DNA from: an uncultured Hyphomicrobiales bacterium
Lineage (GTDB): Bacteria; Pseudomonadota; Alphaproteobacteria; Rhizobiales; Devosiaceae
Direction of reading: 5' to 3'
Assembly: GCA_903842455.1 (NCBI GenBank)
Contig: CAIMLX010000276.1
Location: 1 to 32,642 of the forward strand
DNA length: 32,642 nucleotides
The notes under the pieces are model-generated. The model saw only the letters and a list, made by a program, of their open reading frames with translations, made no database searches and had not been told where the DNA came from. Both the position numbers and the translations under genes were made by a program. Below are positions 7,318 to 15,977 of the stretch, in pieces; positions within the stretch are counted from its first letter, which is position 1, and each line of letters begins with the position of its first letter.

Positions 7318-8610
7318 CTATTGCGCTGGGGCCGGCTCCGCGGGTGGATGGTCGGCGTGCCAGGCCGCGAGGAAGCGGGGATCGTCGTAGTCGTTGGCGA
7401 TCGGCGCGTCCTTCGGGATATAGCTCTCGAACAGCCGCAGGCGCTTGTAGACCGAGATCAGCGAGATGATGGTGGTCCACGAACTGGCGAAGAACTTGAA
7501 CGAGTCCTCCACCTGGCCGAAGGCGTTGTTCACCTGCTGGAACAGCCCCAGGGTCAGCGCGCCAGTGACGATCGACGGTCCCATGGCGACAAGCGGCACG
7601 AAGTTGGCGCCCTGCAGATAGGCGTAGCGCGCGATGTTGAAGTAGAGATAGTGGCGGTAGAGCCGGAAGTAGTTCGACTGCACGTTCTTGAACAGCTCGC
7701 GGATGGTCGGTGGCCCGGCCCGGTCGGCATGGTCTTCGCCGTAGACCAGTTCCTTGCGCAGCGACGCCTCGACCCGCTGGTTGTGAAACTCGAGGCCGGG
7801 GAGCTTGAAGCCCACCGTGGCGAGCAGCACCGTTCCGAAGGCCGACGAGACCAGCGCCACCCAGACCAGACTGCCGTTCACCGCCCCGAAGAACGGCAAC
7901 TCGGTAATGTTCTCCGACAGGCGCCAGAGCAGCGGCAGGAACACCACCAGCGTCATGATCGAGGCGACGAAACTGACGGCGAGCCCCTCGACGATATTGG
8001 CGAAACGCTGCGTGTCTTCCTGGATACGCTGGCTCGCGCCTTCGATGCCTCGCAGGAGCGGCCACTGGCTCATGTAGTAGAAGGTCATCGCCGTGCGCCA
8101 GCGGAAGAGGTAGTGGGCGATGAAGAAGGCGTTCAGCACCAGCACGGTGATGTTCGGGATCAGCACGAACGCGACCGTCGACATCTCGGTGTAGAACTGC
8201 TCGATGGTCACGCTGTTGGGCGTGGTCAGGGCGGACTGGATCAGGTTGTAGAAGGTGCCGTACCAGTCGTTGAGCCAGGCGCTCACCTGTACGTTGAAGT
8301 AGACGACTTCAACGATGGTCACCGAGCCGACCACACTCCACCAGAACCAGCGGCGATTGCCGCCGATCCAGTACCAGGGAATGCAAAACAGGTAGCCGGT
8401 GACGAGGATGTACTGGTAGAGCCAGACCTTGTCCGAGCTGAAGAACGGCTCTGGCTGGGCCTCGGTCGGGGCGATGCCCAGCCACGGGCCGAGGCTGAGG
8501 ACGCTCTGCAGCGCGGGGCCGATGGTGAACCACACCGTCATGCACAGCGCGGTCCACACTACCGCTGCCGGGAAGAAAAGCCTTGGATTTGGGAAGAACG
8601 AGCGGAACAC
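7318..8610 (-). CDS. sbmA: SbmA/BacA-like peptide antibiotic transporter
   Basis: Inner-membrane transporter of 430 aa that by homology imports peptides (for example proline-rich or NCR peptides, microcins, bleomycin) using the proton gradient; BacA is needed by rhizobia in legume nodules and by Brucella in chronic infection. The N-terminus MFRSFFPNPRLFF, the segment MTFYYMSQWPLLRGIEGASQR (first part), the IQEDTQRFA motif and the late NVQSNYFRLYRHYLYFN region are characteristic of the SbmA/BacA family. About seven or eight membrane segments are visible and there is no ATPase domain, so it is the short SbmA type rather than an ABC fusion. It is alone on its transcript, ended by a strong terminator. 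Whether it is functionally closer to BacA or SbmA cannot be told by eye. Confidence 0.92.
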   Translation of the reverse strand: MFRSFFPNPRLFFPAAVVWTALCMTVWFTIGPALQSVLSLGPWLGIAPTEAQPEPFFSSDKVWLYQYILVTGYLFCIPWYWIGGNRRWFWWSVVGSVTIVEVVYFNVQVSAWLNDWYGTFYNLIQSALTTPNSVTIEQFYTEMSTVAFVLIPNITVLVLNAFFIAHYLFRWRTAMTFYYMSQWPLLRGIEGASQRIQEDTQRFANIVEGLAVSFVASIMTLVVFLPLLWRLSENITELPFFGAVNGSLVWVALVSSAFGTVLLATVGFKLPGLEFHNQRVEASLRKELVYGEDHADRAGPPTIRELFKNVQSNYFRLYRHYLYFNIARYAYLQGANFVPLVAMGPSIVTGALTLGLFQQVNNAFGQVEDSFKFFASSWTTIISLISVYKRLRLFESYIPKDAPIANDYDDPRFLAAWHADHPPAEPAPAQ

Positions 8611-8750
8611 AGCGACTCCTGGGGGCTCCGGAAACTCGGTGTCATCTAACTGACTAAATTCGCAACCCGCAAGGAATGGAACGCACCTTGCTCCGAAGTT
8701 ACCCAGCCGTAAGCTTCCGGTAAGCCGCCGCCTCTGGTATCAGCGGGCGC

Positions 8751-9623
8751 ATGAACGAGATTGTCCCCGCCGCCAAGATCGAATCCGACGCCGAAGAGCT
8801 GTCCGGGGCGCATCCGCTGTTTGCCTCGGCGCCGCGGTCGGTGGCGTTCAACAAGCTGCGCAAGCGGCTGATCCGCAACGTGCGCGAGGCGATCGACACG
8901 TTCGGCATGGCGCGGCCGGGCGAGAAGTGGCTAGTGGCGATTTCGGGCGGCAAGGACAGCTACGGCATGCTGGCGCTGCTGCTTGACCTCAAGTGGCGCG
9001 GCCTGCTGCCGGTCGAGCTCATCGCCTGCAACCTCGACCAGGGGCAGCCGAACTTTCCCAAGCATATCCTGCCCGAATGGCTGACCGCCAACGGCATCGC
9101 GCATCGCATCGAGTACCGCGACACCTACTCGATCGTCACCAGCACGCTGCCGGCTGGCGCGACCTACTGCTCGCTCTGTTCTCGGCTCAGGCGCGGCAAC
9201 CTCTATCGCATCGCGCGGGAGGAGGGCTGCTCGGCCCTCGTGCTGGGGCACCACCGCGAGGACAGCCTCGAGACCTTCTTCATGAACATGTTCCACGGCG
9301 GCCGCCTCGCCGCGATGCCGCCTCGGCTGATGAACGACGAGGGCGATGTCGAGGTGCTCCGCCCGCTGATCTATTGCGGTGAACCAGACCTCGAGAAATT
9401 CGCCGAGCATATGGCGTTCCCGATCATCCCCTGCGATCTCTGCGGCAGCCAGGACGGGCTCGAGCGCAACGCCATGAAGGCGATGATCGACGATATCGAA
9501 AAGCGCATGCCGGGCCGCAAGGACATCATGATCCGCGCCTTGGGCAATGTGCGCCCCAGCCACCTGCTGGACCCCAAGCTGTTCGACTTTCACGGCCTCG
9601 CCGGAACGAAGGCCGGCGACTGA
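8751..9623 (+). CDS. ttcA: tRNA 2-thiocytidine(32) synthetase TtcA
   Basis: ATP- and Fe-S-dependent enzyme that thiolates cytidine 32 of tRNAs. The 290 aa protein has the PP-loop SGGKDS at residues 65-70, and the cluster-binding cysteines Cys140 and Cys143 in [12 protein letters not shown] with a further pair Cys228/Cys231 in PCDLCGSQ. It also carries [16 protein letters not shown] near 166-181 and the ending [16 protein letters not shown] expected for TtcA. The ATG at 8751 is preceded by AGCGGGCGC, a weak ribosome binding site. The gene is divergent from sbmA with a 140-base gap that should contain both promoters. Together with the TrmJ-like gene (nucleotide 32 ribose methylation), this window holds two enzymes that by family act on tRNA position 32. 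Confidence 0.95.
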   Translation: MNEIVPAAKIESDAEELSGAHPLFASAPRSVAFNKLRKRLIRNVREAIDTFGMARPGEKWLVAISGGKDSYGMLALLLDLKWRGLLPVELIACNLDQGQPNFPKHILPEWLTANGIAHRIEYRDTYSIVTSTLPAGATYCSLCSRLRRGNLYRIAREEGCSALVLGHHREDSLETFFMNMFHGGRLAAMPPRLMNDEGDVEVLRPLIYCGEPDLEKFAEHMAFPIIPCDLCGSQDGLERNAMKAMIDDIEKRMPGRKDIMIRALGNVRPSHLLDPKLFDFHGLAGTKAGD

Positions 9624-9681
9624 GGTTTCCCAATGCCATCGCGGCTGCGTGTGCTAGTCCACGGCCGTCGCATTCAAGGCC

Positions 9682-9686
9682 AAGGA
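9682..9686 (+). promoter_or_regulatory. Ribosome binding site that decides the start of the IMPase-family gene
   Basis: AAGGA at 9682-9686 is 6 bases ahead of the ATG at 9693. A longer open frame starts at an ATG at 9633, but it has no such site, and the extra 20 residues do not resemble the family N-terminus. Confidence 0.7.
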
Positions 9687-9692
9687 CCAGCT

Positions 9693-10514
9693 ATGCACGA
9701 TTTCGTCATCACCCAGCTCGCCACCATCCTGCGTGAAGCCGCCAAGGCGGAAATCCTGCCGCGCTTCCGCCGGCTCGACGACGGCATGGTGCGGCAGAAA
9801 TCCGAGGCGATCGACCTCGTCACCGAAGCCGACGAGGCGGCGGAGCGGTTCATCGGCGCTGCCGTGAAGCAGGCCTGGCCGGAAGCGCTGTTCGTGGGCG
9901 AGGAGTCGGTGGCGGCCGATCCGCGCCTGCTTGACCGGCTCGATGCGGCGGATTTCGCCATCATCGTCGATCCGGTCGATGGCACCGCCAACTTCGCGGC
10001 CGGGCTGCCGCTCTATGCCACGATGGCCTCGGTGGTGGTGGGTGGCGAGACGGTTGCCGGCATCATCTACGATCCAATGGGCGACGACTGGGTGCTGGCC
10101 GAGCGCGGGGCAGGGGCGTACATGCGCTTCCCCGATGGCCGCTCGCAGCGCCTCCGGGTCTCCACCGCGCCTGCGCTCGACGAGATGATCGGCCACGTCT
10201 CGATGACCTACCTGCCGACTGACAGCAAGCCGCAGGTGATGCAGAACCTTGCCAAGGTGCGGGTGGTCGCGAACTACCGCGTCGCCGGCCACGACTACCG
10301 GACCTTCGCGACAGGCCACTGCCACTTCATCGCGTTCAACAAGCTGATGCCCTGGGATCACCTGGCGGGCTGCCTGATCGCCGAGGAAGCCGGCGGTTAT
10401 ACGGCCCGCTTCGATGGCTCGCGCTACCTGCCGAGCCATCGCGAAGGCGGCCTGATCATCGCCACCGACCGCGACAACTGGGACCTGCTGCGCCGCGAGA
10501 TCTTCACGGTCTAG
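9693..10514 (+). CDS. Inositol monophosphatase-family phosphatase (SuhB/HisN-like)
   Basis: Mg2+-dependent, Li+-sensitive-type phosphomonoesterase of 273 aa. Metal-binding motifs are in place: GEES at residues 69-72, DPVDGTANF at 93-101, and the second metal site PWDHLAG at 220-226. The family includes inositol monophosphatase, SuhB, histidinol-phosphate phosphatase HisN and 3'-phosphoadenosine phosphatase CysQ; these cannot be separated confidently by eye, and no histidine or sulfur genes are nearby. It follows ttcA on the same strand with 69 bases between. Downstream it converges on an MFS gene with only 18 bases between the stops. Confidence 0.88.
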   Translation: MHDFVITQLATILREAAKAEILPRFRRLDDGMVRQKSEAIDLVTEADEAAERFIGAAVKQAWPEALFVGEESVAADPRLLDRLDAADFAIIVDPVDGTANFAAGLPLYATMASVVVGGETVAGIIYDPMGDDWVLAERGAGAYMRFPDGRSQRLRVSTAPALDEMIGHVSMTYLPTDSKPQVMQNLAKVRVVANYRVAGHDYRTFATGHCHFIAFNKLMPWDHLAGCLIAEEAGGYTARFDGSRYLPSHREGGLIIATDRDNWDLLRREIFTV

Positions 10515-10532
10515 GCCGCGCTTACCCGCGGC
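10515..10532. terminator. Hairpin filling the gap between two convergent genes
   Basis: GCCGCG (10515-10520) pairs with CGCGGC (10527-10532) around CTTACC. It occupies the entire 18-base gap between the IMPase-family stop and the MFS stop. There is no T run, so a terminator role is only possible. Confidence 0.35.
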
Positions 10533-11786
10533 TCAGTGCCCGGCATCCGCCGCGGGCTTGCCGTACTGGGCGCCGACGCCGAACAGTTTGCCGTTTTCGG
10601 CGATCAGCACGCAGATCAGCACCAGCGCGCCCATCGAGGCGTAGCCGATGGCGTTGGGGACGAGCGTGCCGTCGTAGTGCTGGCCGATATAGGTGCCGAT
10701 CAGAGCGCCGCCGACGGTCTGGGTGAAACCGAACACCGAGGCGGCGGTGCCCGCCACGCTGCCGAGGGGCTCCATCGACAGGGCGTTCATGTTCGAGGCG
10801 GCCCAGCCGAAGAAGAACTGGATCACCATGAGCATGCCGAAGAACAGCGGAAACGGCACCGGACCCAGCAGCGCAAAGATCACGAAGACCGACGCCATCC
10901 CCACATAGGCCAGGTTGGCGGTGTGGGCCAGCCGCCGCATGCCGACGCGCCTGACGACGCGCGAGTTGATGAGCTGCGCCACAGCGATGGTTCCCGCCAT
11001 CACGGCGAAGGCAACCGGGAAGTAGGGCCCGAGGCCGTAGAGCTCGACGAAGATCTGCTGGCTGGCCGAAATGAAGCCGAACATCGCGCCGAAGAGGAAC
11101 GTGCCGGCGAGGCCATAGAACAGCGCCATGCGGTTGGTCAGCACGATGCGGAAGCCGTCGATGACCGACGTGAAGCTCAGCGCCCGGCGGTATTTGGCGT
11201 GCATGGTCTCGGGCAGGCGAAGGAAGCCCCACAGGCCAATCATCGCCGCGAGCCCGCCCATGAACAGGAAGATATACTGCCACGGCCCGGTCAGCAGGAT
11301 GACCTGGCCGATGCCCGGCGCAACGATCGGGATGGCCATGAAGATCATGAAGGTCAGCGACATGACTTCGGCCATCTCGCGGCCCTCGAAGCGGTCGCGC
11401 ACCACGGCGGTGGCGATGACGCGCGTGCCCGCGGCCCCCATGCCCTGCACGAAGCGCAGCGCCAGCAGGATGCCGAAAGTCGGGGCGAAGATCGCGGCGA
11501 AGGCGCAGACGAGGTAGATGGCCAGCCCGACGAACAGCGGCCCGCGCCGCCCGAACCGGTCGGTGAGTGGCCCGAAGGCCAGCTGCGCGATACCGAAGCC
11601 GAACATGTAGGAGCCGATCACCAGCTGTCGCTCGTTCTCGTTGGACACGCCTAGCGCCTCGCCCATGTAGGGCAGGGCAGGCAGCATCACGTCGATGGCG
11701 AGGGCGTTGAGCGCCATAAGCGCGGCAACAAGGACGATGAACTCGACGCGGGAGATATCCCGCGGCTTGGCAACAGTATCGGACAT
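10533..11786 (-). CDS. Bcr/CflA-type drug-resistance MFS transporter
   Basis: Inner-membrane proton-driven exporter of 417 aa with 12 hydrophobic segments, of the DHA1 Bcr/CflA subfamily linked to bicyclomycin and chloramphenicol export. The start MSDTVAKPRDISRVEF is followed by the first membrane segment ALNALAIDVMLPALPYMGEALGV (in two parts), whose IDVMLPALP motif is the hallmark of this subfamily. Motif A is GPLTDRFGRRGPLF, and FVQGMGAAGTRVIATAVVRD matches motif C-like helix 4-5. The ATG at 11786 is chosen by homology; the same frame stays open for 868 codons into the next gene, which is a GC-rich artefact. It is followed by the convergent IMPase-family gene. Substrate is not inferable. 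Confidence 0.9.
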   Translation of the reverse strand: MSDTVAKPRDISRVEFIVLVAALMALNALAIDVMLPALPYMGEALGVSNENERQLVIGSYMFGFGIAQLAFGPLTDRFGRRGPLFVGLAIYLVCAFAAIFAPTFGILLALRFVQGMGAAGTRVIATAVVRDRFEGREMAEVMSLTFMIFMAIPIVAPGIGQVILLTGPWQYIFLFMGGLAAMIGLWGFLRLPETMHAKYRRALSFTSVIDGFRIVLTNRMALFYGLAGTFLFGAMFGFISASQQIFVELYGLGPYFPVAFAVMAGTIAVAQLINSRVVRRVGMRRLAHTANLAYVGMASVFVIFALLGPVPFPLFFGMLMVIQFFFGWAASNMNALSMEPLGSVAGTAASVFGFTQTVGGALIGTYIGQHYDGTLVPNAIGYASMGALVLICVLIAENGKLFGVGAQYGKPAADAGH

Positions 11787-11905
11787 TTGAATCTCGTCAG
11801 GCCGGGGGAGGGGCCCGGAAAGCCCGGAACATGCCCCCATAGGTCCGGTTTGGCAACCTTTGAAAGCGCAAATGTGATTGCGACAATCGTCTGGGTCCCA
11901 ACCAA

Positions 11906-13132
11906 TCAGGTCGCTGGCTTCAGGCGGAAACTCGAGGCGCCAAGCTCCTTGATCGGCAGGTGAATTGCCGCCGAGGCGAGGCCGAGAATGATCCCGAGGT
12001 ACCACACGAGGCTGTACGAGCCGGTGTTGTCGTAGACGTAGCCGCCGAGCCACACGCCGAGGAACGAGCCAAGCTGGTGCGATAGGAAGGCGATGCCGTA
12101 GAGCATGCCCATGTAGCGCGCGCCGAAGAATAGGCTGACCAGCCCGGCGGTCAGCGGCACCGTCGAGAGCCAGAGGAGGCCCATCGCCGCCGAGAAGATC
12201 AGCGCGCTGGTCAGCGTCACCGGGAACAACATGAACAGGGCGATCGCCACGACGCGGCTGAAGTAGATCGAGGCGAGCAGCAGCTGCTTGGGCAGCTTGC
12301 CGCCGAGGTAGCCGGCCAGCAGCGAGCCGGCAATGTTGAACACGCCGATCACCGCGATCGACCAGCTGCCGGCATCCGGCGACAGCCCGCACTGCACCAG
12401 GTAGGCCGGCAGGTGAACGTTGATGAAGGCGATGTGGAAGCCACAGACGAAGAAGCCGATCACCAGCAGCCGATAGGAGCCGTAGCCCCAGGCGCGCGAC
12501 AGCGCTTCCATGAACTTGAGGTCGGCCTGGCCGGTGACATGCTCGGTCCTGCCGCGCAGCGCGTAGGTCAGCGGGATCACCAGCACCAGCAGCATGGCGG
12601 CGTAAATCAGCGTCGATTGCCAGCCGAAATTCTGGATGAAGGCCTGTCCGATCGGGGCGAAGGCGAACTGGCCGAAGCTCGAGGCGGCCGTGGCGACACC
12701 GAAGATCAGCGGCCGCTTCTCCTGCGGGACGCTGCGCCCGAAGGCCGCCATAACGATCGAAAAGCTCGACGTCGCGATGCCGACACCGGTCAGCACGCCG
12801 GCGGTGAGGCTCATCGCGGTGCCATCGGGCGAGATGGTCATCAGCACGAGACCGAGCGCGTAGATCAGCAAGCCGCCGACTATCACCTTGGCGGTGCCGA
12901 AACGGTCGGCAAGCCCACCGGCGAAGGGCTGGGCCACCCCCCAGGCGAGGTTCTGGATGGCCAGCGCCATGCCCCAGGATTCGCGCGTCAGCCCCAGGTC
13001 GGCAGTCACCGGCAGGGTCAGCAGCCCGAAGCTGGTGCGGATGCCATTGGTCACCGCGGCCAGCAGGCAGCCGGCGATGATGAGCAGTAGCAGCGGCGCG
13101 GCGATCGAACGAGAGGCGGTGACGGACGACAT
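11906..13132 (-). CDS. MFS transporter (NarK/oxalate-formate/MCT-like group)
   Basis: Inner-membrane transporter of 408 aa with 12 hydrophobic segments. It starts MSSVTASRSIAAPLLLLI and continues NGIRTSFGLLTLPVTADLGLTRESWG (two parts), the first-loop pattern of MFS members that resemble monocarboxylate and oxalate-formate carriers. Motif A is GGLADRFGTAKVIVGG. The start is placed at 13132 because GAGG lies about 8 bases upstream; an upstream ATG at 13213 would add 27 residues rich in Cys and His that do not look like a transporter N-terminus. A 119-base gap separates it from the Bcr-type gene downstream on the same strand, so they may or may not share a transcript. Substrate unknown. Confidence 0.85.
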   Translation of the reverse strand: MSSVTASRSIAAPLLLLIIAGCLLAAVTNGIRTSFGLLTLPVTADLGLTRESWGMALAIQNLAWGVAQPFAGGLADRFGTAKVIVGGLLIYALGLVLMTISPDGTAMSLTAGVLTGVGIATSSFSIVMAAFGRSVPQEKRPLIFGVATAASSFGQFAFAPIGQAFIQNFGWQSTLIYAAMLLVLVIPLTYALRGRTEHVTGQADLKFMEALSRAWGYGSYRLLVIGFFVCGFHIAFINVHLPAYLVQCGLSPDAGSWSIAVIGVFNIAGSLLAGYLGGKLPKQLLLASIYFSRVVAIALFMLFPVTLTSALIFSAAMGLLWLSTVPLTAGLVSLFFGARYMGMLYGIAFLSHQLGSFLGVWLGGYVYDNTGSYSLVWYLGIILGLASAAIHLPIKELGASSFRLKPAT

Positions 13133-13290
13133 GGCGCAAACCTCGAAGAGCCGGCGGACGCTACACCTGCAACTGCCATGCAGGAAATGCATTCCAGTGA
13201 TGAGGCCCATCACGCACGCTGATTGCGGGGTGATCGGCCGAGACGAAGCCCCTATATGAAGCGCAGCCGCAGCTGCATGACGGAGATCAA

Positions 13291-13605
13291 ATGATCCGCC
13301 ACATCGTGTTCTTTACCGCCCGCGACCCCGCCGACCTCGGCCGCATCGTCGAGGGGCTGGAACTGCTTGGGCAGATCCCGCACTCGGAGCATTTCGAGGT
13401 GGTGCAGAACTCAAAGGTCGACCAGTTCGGCAACGACGTGGACGTGATCGTCTACGCCGAGTTTGCCGATGAGGCGGCCCTCGCCGCCTACAAGGCGCAC
13501 CCGATCTACGCCGAAGCGACGCGGCGCGTTCGGCCGCTGCGGGAGATCCGCTACGCGGCCGATTTCAAGGCGCTTGAAAAGAAGGCGTTCAGGCGGTCTG
13601 CGTGA
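13291..13605 (+). CDS. Dabb (stress-responsive A/B barrel) domain protein
   Basis: A 104 aa protein of the dimeric alpha/beta-barrel (Dabb) family. It starts [12 protein letters not shown], the classic first beta-strand with the conserved His of Dabb proteins, and continues with [22 protein letters not shown], the second conserved strand-helix unit where the AYxxHP motif lies near residue 68. Function in bacteria is generally unknown; family members bind small or hydrophobic ligands or act in stress. The ATG has GGAG 6 bases upstream. Its last 17 bases overlap the 3' end of grxD on the opposite strand. Confidence 0.85.
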   Translation: MIRHIVFFTARDPADLGRIVEGLELLGQIPHSEHFEVVQNSKVDQFGNDVDVIVYAEFADEAALAAYKAHPIYAEATRRVRPLREIRYAADFKALEKKAFRRSA

Positions 13606-13924
13606 CGGCGATGCCCTTGTCGGCGAAGTGTGTCTGCAACTCGCCGGCCTGGAACATTTCGGTGACGATGTCGGCGCCGCCGACAAACTCGCCCTTGATG
13701 TAAAGCTGCGGGATGGTCGGCCAGTTGGCGTAGGCCTTGATGCCTTCGCGCAGTTCCTGATCTTCCAGCACGTTGGCGCTGTTGAAGTCGACGCCGAGGT
13801 AATTCAGGATCTGCACCACGCGGCCCGAGAAGCCGCACATCGGGAAGTCCGGCGTGCCCTTCATGAACAGGAACACGTCGTTACTCTTCACCTGCTGGTC
13901 GATCTTGGCGTTGATGTCGCTCAT
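13589..13924 (-). CDS. grxD: Monothiol CGFS glutaredoxin Grx4/GrxD
   Basis: Class II monothiol glutaredoxin that binds a [2Fe-2S] cluster with glutathione and, together with BolA, functions in Fe-S delivery and iron sensing. The 111 aa protein has the [13 protein letters not shown] motif with Cys30 in CGFS, the cis-Pro motif [16 protein letters not shown], and the GGADIV glutathione-binding element. The start is the ATG at 13924 ([10 protein letters not shown]); a longer frame to 13939 adds MKGRA only. It is the last gene of the minus-strand run that begins further upstream with bolA, but is 89 bases after the aldo/keto reductase start-proximal partner, with convergent overlap with the Dabb gene. 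Confidence 0.95.
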   Translation of the reverse strand: MSDINAKIDQQVKSNDVFLFMKGTPDFPMCGFSGRVVQILNYLGVDFNSANVLEDQELREGIKAYANWPTIPQLYIKGEFVGGADIVTEMFQAGELQTHFADKGIAVTQTA

Positions 13925-14013
13925 GGCTCTGCCTTTCATGCTGGCGGTCCGGACCGCCCGGTTGATCCCGTAGATAATCCTGCACGGGCGCGCTGTCGAG
14001 GGTGCTCCATCGG

Positions 14014-14934
14014 CTAATGCCGATGCTGTGTGTCAGCTATGCGCGCCATGACGGCCTGGGGCAGTTGCCGACCCGGCACCATCGCCAGTTCGGCCAAATG
14101 CTCCGGTCGCGTCGTACCGACCACCGCGACGCTGACCTGCGGGTTGGCCAGCACCCAGCCGAGCGCCGCCTGCGCCGCGCTCCAGCCTTCGATCTCGCGC
14201 AGGAAGCCGTAGCGCATGCCGGCGACCATATCGGCGCGGTGGCGCGGATAGGCCAGCCCGCGCGCCAGGTACCACAGGTCGGACGGGCGCCGCAGTTTGA
14301 GCGCCTGCCTGTCGATGTGGCCCATCGCCAGCGGCATCCCGGCAATCGCCGCCATGCCGCTCCCCGCTGCTGTCCCGATCAGTGCCGCACGGTCGGCCCG
14401 CAGCACGTTGTAGTCGAGCATCACGGTATCGAACCGGCCACTGGCGATGGCCCAGTCGAGCGGCTCCTGGTCGAAACTGTTGAGTCCCAGCAGGCGGAAC
14501 CACCCGCGTGCCCGCAACTGCCACAGCCGCTCGAACAGCGCATCGGTCATTTCGGGGATTTCCGGGCCGTGCAACTGGAACAGCGGGATGGTGTCGAGCC
14601 CGAGCCGCTCGCGGCTGCGGGCGAGGCTCGCCTCGATCGCGTCGGGCGAATAGTCGCGTACCACCTTGCCGTTGATCTTCTCCGGCCCGGCCTTGGTGGC
14701 GATCAGCAGCCGGCTGGTATCGCGGCCCTTGAGCGCCAGCCCCAGCCGGGTCTCGGCGACGCCGCCGCCATAGCTCGCGCCGGTATCAAAGAAGCTGATG
14801 CCGAGCTCCAGCGCCTGGTGCACCAGCGCGATCGCCTGGGCTTCGGGGAACATGGAGCGGCCCCAGAAGCTGGCGCAGCCGAAGCCAAGTTCCGACACCA
14901 GCGCGCCGGTTCGCCCGAAGGGCCGCATCCGCAT
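14014..14934 (-). CDS. Aldo/keto reductase
   Basis: NADPH-dependent oxidoreductase of 306 aa with a TIM-barrel fold. Catalytic tetrad candidates are visible: Asp and Tyr in [11 protein letters not shown] (about residues 50 and 55), Lys in [10 protein letters not shown] (about 85) and His in LFQLHGPE (about 120). The C-terminal coenzyme region [16 protein letters not shown] matches the loop that binds the NADPH adenine phosphate. The start [19 protein letters not shown] has a second in-frame ATG two codons later. Only three bases separate it from the stop of the GNAT gene upstream, so the two are cotranscribed. Substrate is not known; its N-terminus resembles the galactose/pyridoxal dehydrogenase-like AKRs. 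Confidence 0.9.
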   Translation of the reverse strand: MRMRPFGRTGALVSELGFGCASFWGRSMFPEAQAIALVHQALELGISFFDTGASYGGGVAETRLGLALKGRDTSRLLIATKAGPEKINGKVVRDYSPDAIEASLARSRERLGLDTIPLFQLHGPEIPEMTDALFERLWQLRARGWFRLLGLNSFDQEPLDWAIASGRFDTVMLDYNVLRADRAALIGTAAGSGMAAIAGMPLAMGHIDRQALKLRRPSDLWYLARGLAYPRHRADMVAGMRYGFLREIEGWSAAQAALGWVLANPQVSVAVVGTTRPEHLAELAMVPGRQLPQAVMARIADTQHRH

Positions 14935-14937
14935 GGC

Positions 14938-15351
14938 TCAGGTGATCCAGATATACATGCCGATCGAGCCGTGCTGCTCGACCGGTTTGAAGCCATATTG
15001 GGCGTAGAGGTCCTTGGCCGGTCCATCGGCGATCAGGCTGATATAGGCCGATCTCGGCGCATTGGCCCGAAGCCAGCCGACCAGCGCCTCGACGATCCGC
15101 TTGCCCAGCCCCCGCTTCTGGTGCTCGGGCAATACCGCGATGTCGGTGACCTGGAACGCCGTGCCGCCATCGCCGATCACCCGGCCCATGCCGATCGCCA
15201 CGCCCTCGTGCTCCAGCACCACGGCGTAAAGGGTATTGGGCAGGCCGACCGCGGCGGCTTCCGTGGTCTTGGCGCTCAGCCCCACCCTGACGCGCAGGTC
15301 GCAAAATTCCCGCACCGTCGGGGTGCGCTCGACCAACAGGTAGTCACTCAC
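14938..15351 (-). CDS. GNAT-family N-acetyltransferase
   Basis: Small acetyl-CoA-dependent acetyltransferase of 137 aa. The acetyl-CoA loop is present as ITD-type strand FQVTDIAVLPEHQKRGLGKR with the signature QKRGLGK at the turn, and a C-terminal ADGPAKDLYAQYGFKPV, where YxxxGF is typical. The start is placed at the GTG at 15351, which overlaps the stop of the HAD gene (GTGA) and begins VSDYLLVERTPT; an upstream ATG at 15372 would add seven residues within the HAD reading frame. Translational coupling to both neighbours is therefore likely. Substrate unknown. Confidence 0.88.
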   Translation of the reverse strand: MSDYLLVERTPTVREFCDLRVRVGLSAKTTEAAAVGLPNTLYAVVLEHEGVAIGMGRVIGDGGTAFQVTDIAVLPEHQKRGLGKRIVEALVGWLRANAPRSAYISLIADGPAKDLYAQYGFKPVEQHGSIGMYIWIT

Positions 15352-15977
15352 GCCAACCGCTCCGCAATCCATGGATGCCCGGTGGCATCGGTGATGTCGT
15401 TGAACAGCACGGCCTCCCAGCCGGCGGCCTGCGCTGCCTTCACGATGTCCTCGCGGTCATCGAAGAACAGCGGCCTTTCGGCCTGCCGGCCGAGCCGGTT
15501 GTTCACCCAGTCGAAATAGGGCTTTGCCGGCTTGGCGTGCCCGACCCGGGCCGAGTGAAACATGTCCTCGAACACCTCGCCGAACTTCAGCGTCTGCCAC
15601 AGCCACTGGGCCCGCATGTGTTCCTGGTTGGTGGCGAGAAACAACCGGCTGCCGCCCGCATCGCGCAGCCGCCGCACGATGTCGAGCATCGGCTCGTTGA
15701 CGTTGCTGTCGTGGCTCAACCAGTAGCCGACGAACGCCATGGCAGGGCCGCGGTAGCCGAGGCCGGGCAGGGTGCGCTCCAGTGCCTCGAGCAGCGACAT
15801 CTGCCCGACCACCACCTTCTTGACGAACACATCGTAGATGAACTCGCGGTTGAACCTCTCCGGATCGACCCCGAGATCGGCGAGCAGGTTCTCGTTCCAC
15901 CGCACGTGCTTTTCAGGCCGCGCGTGGTAGCCGTTGACCAGCACGCCATCGACATCGAACAGGACGATGCGGGTCAT
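15348..15977 (-). CDS. HAD-superfamily hydrolase (phosphatase-like)
   Basis: Haloacid-dehalogenase-fold phosphohydrolase of 209 aa. Motif I is LFDVDGVLVNG with nucleophile Asp8 and acid/base Asp10; motif II is FLATNQE; motif III Lys is in VGHAKPAKPYFDWV; motif IV is PLFFDDRED. A helical cap domain follows motif I. The ATG at 15977 overlaps the stop of the upstream membrane-protein gene (ATGA), and its own stop overlaps the GTG of the GNAT gene. The natural substrate, most likely a phosphorylated sugar or nucleotide, cannot be predicted. Confidence 0.9.
   Translation of the reverse strand: MTRIVLFDVDGVLVNGYHARPEKHVRWNENLLADLGVDPERFNREFIYDVFVKKVVVGQMSLLEALERTLPGLGYRGPAMAFVGYWLSHDSNVNEPMLDIVRRLRDAGGSRLFLATNQEHMRAQWLWQTLKFGEVFEDMFHSARVGHAKPAKPYFDWVNNRLGRQAERPLFFDDREDIVKAAQAAGWEAVLFNDITDATGHPWIAERLA

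Noticed and set aside
6434-8065. 543-codon open frame on the minus strand
   Set aside because: The first part is a shadow of the SbmA-like gene; the OMP with its signal peptide begins at the TTG at 7111.
7096-8649. 517-codon plus-strand frame opposite the SbmA-like gene
   Set aside because: Antisense artefact; composition is unlike a real protein and the minus strand has a recognised transporter with its terminator.
10533-13139. Single 868-codon open frame on the minus strand
   Set aside because: It joins the Bcr-type MFS gene to an out-of-frame reading of the second MFS gene; only the part after the ATG at 11786 is a recognisable protein.
14002-15519. 505-codon plus-strand frame across the AKR and GNAT genes
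   Set aside because: Spans the antisense of two genes and has no domain; a GC-rich frame effect.
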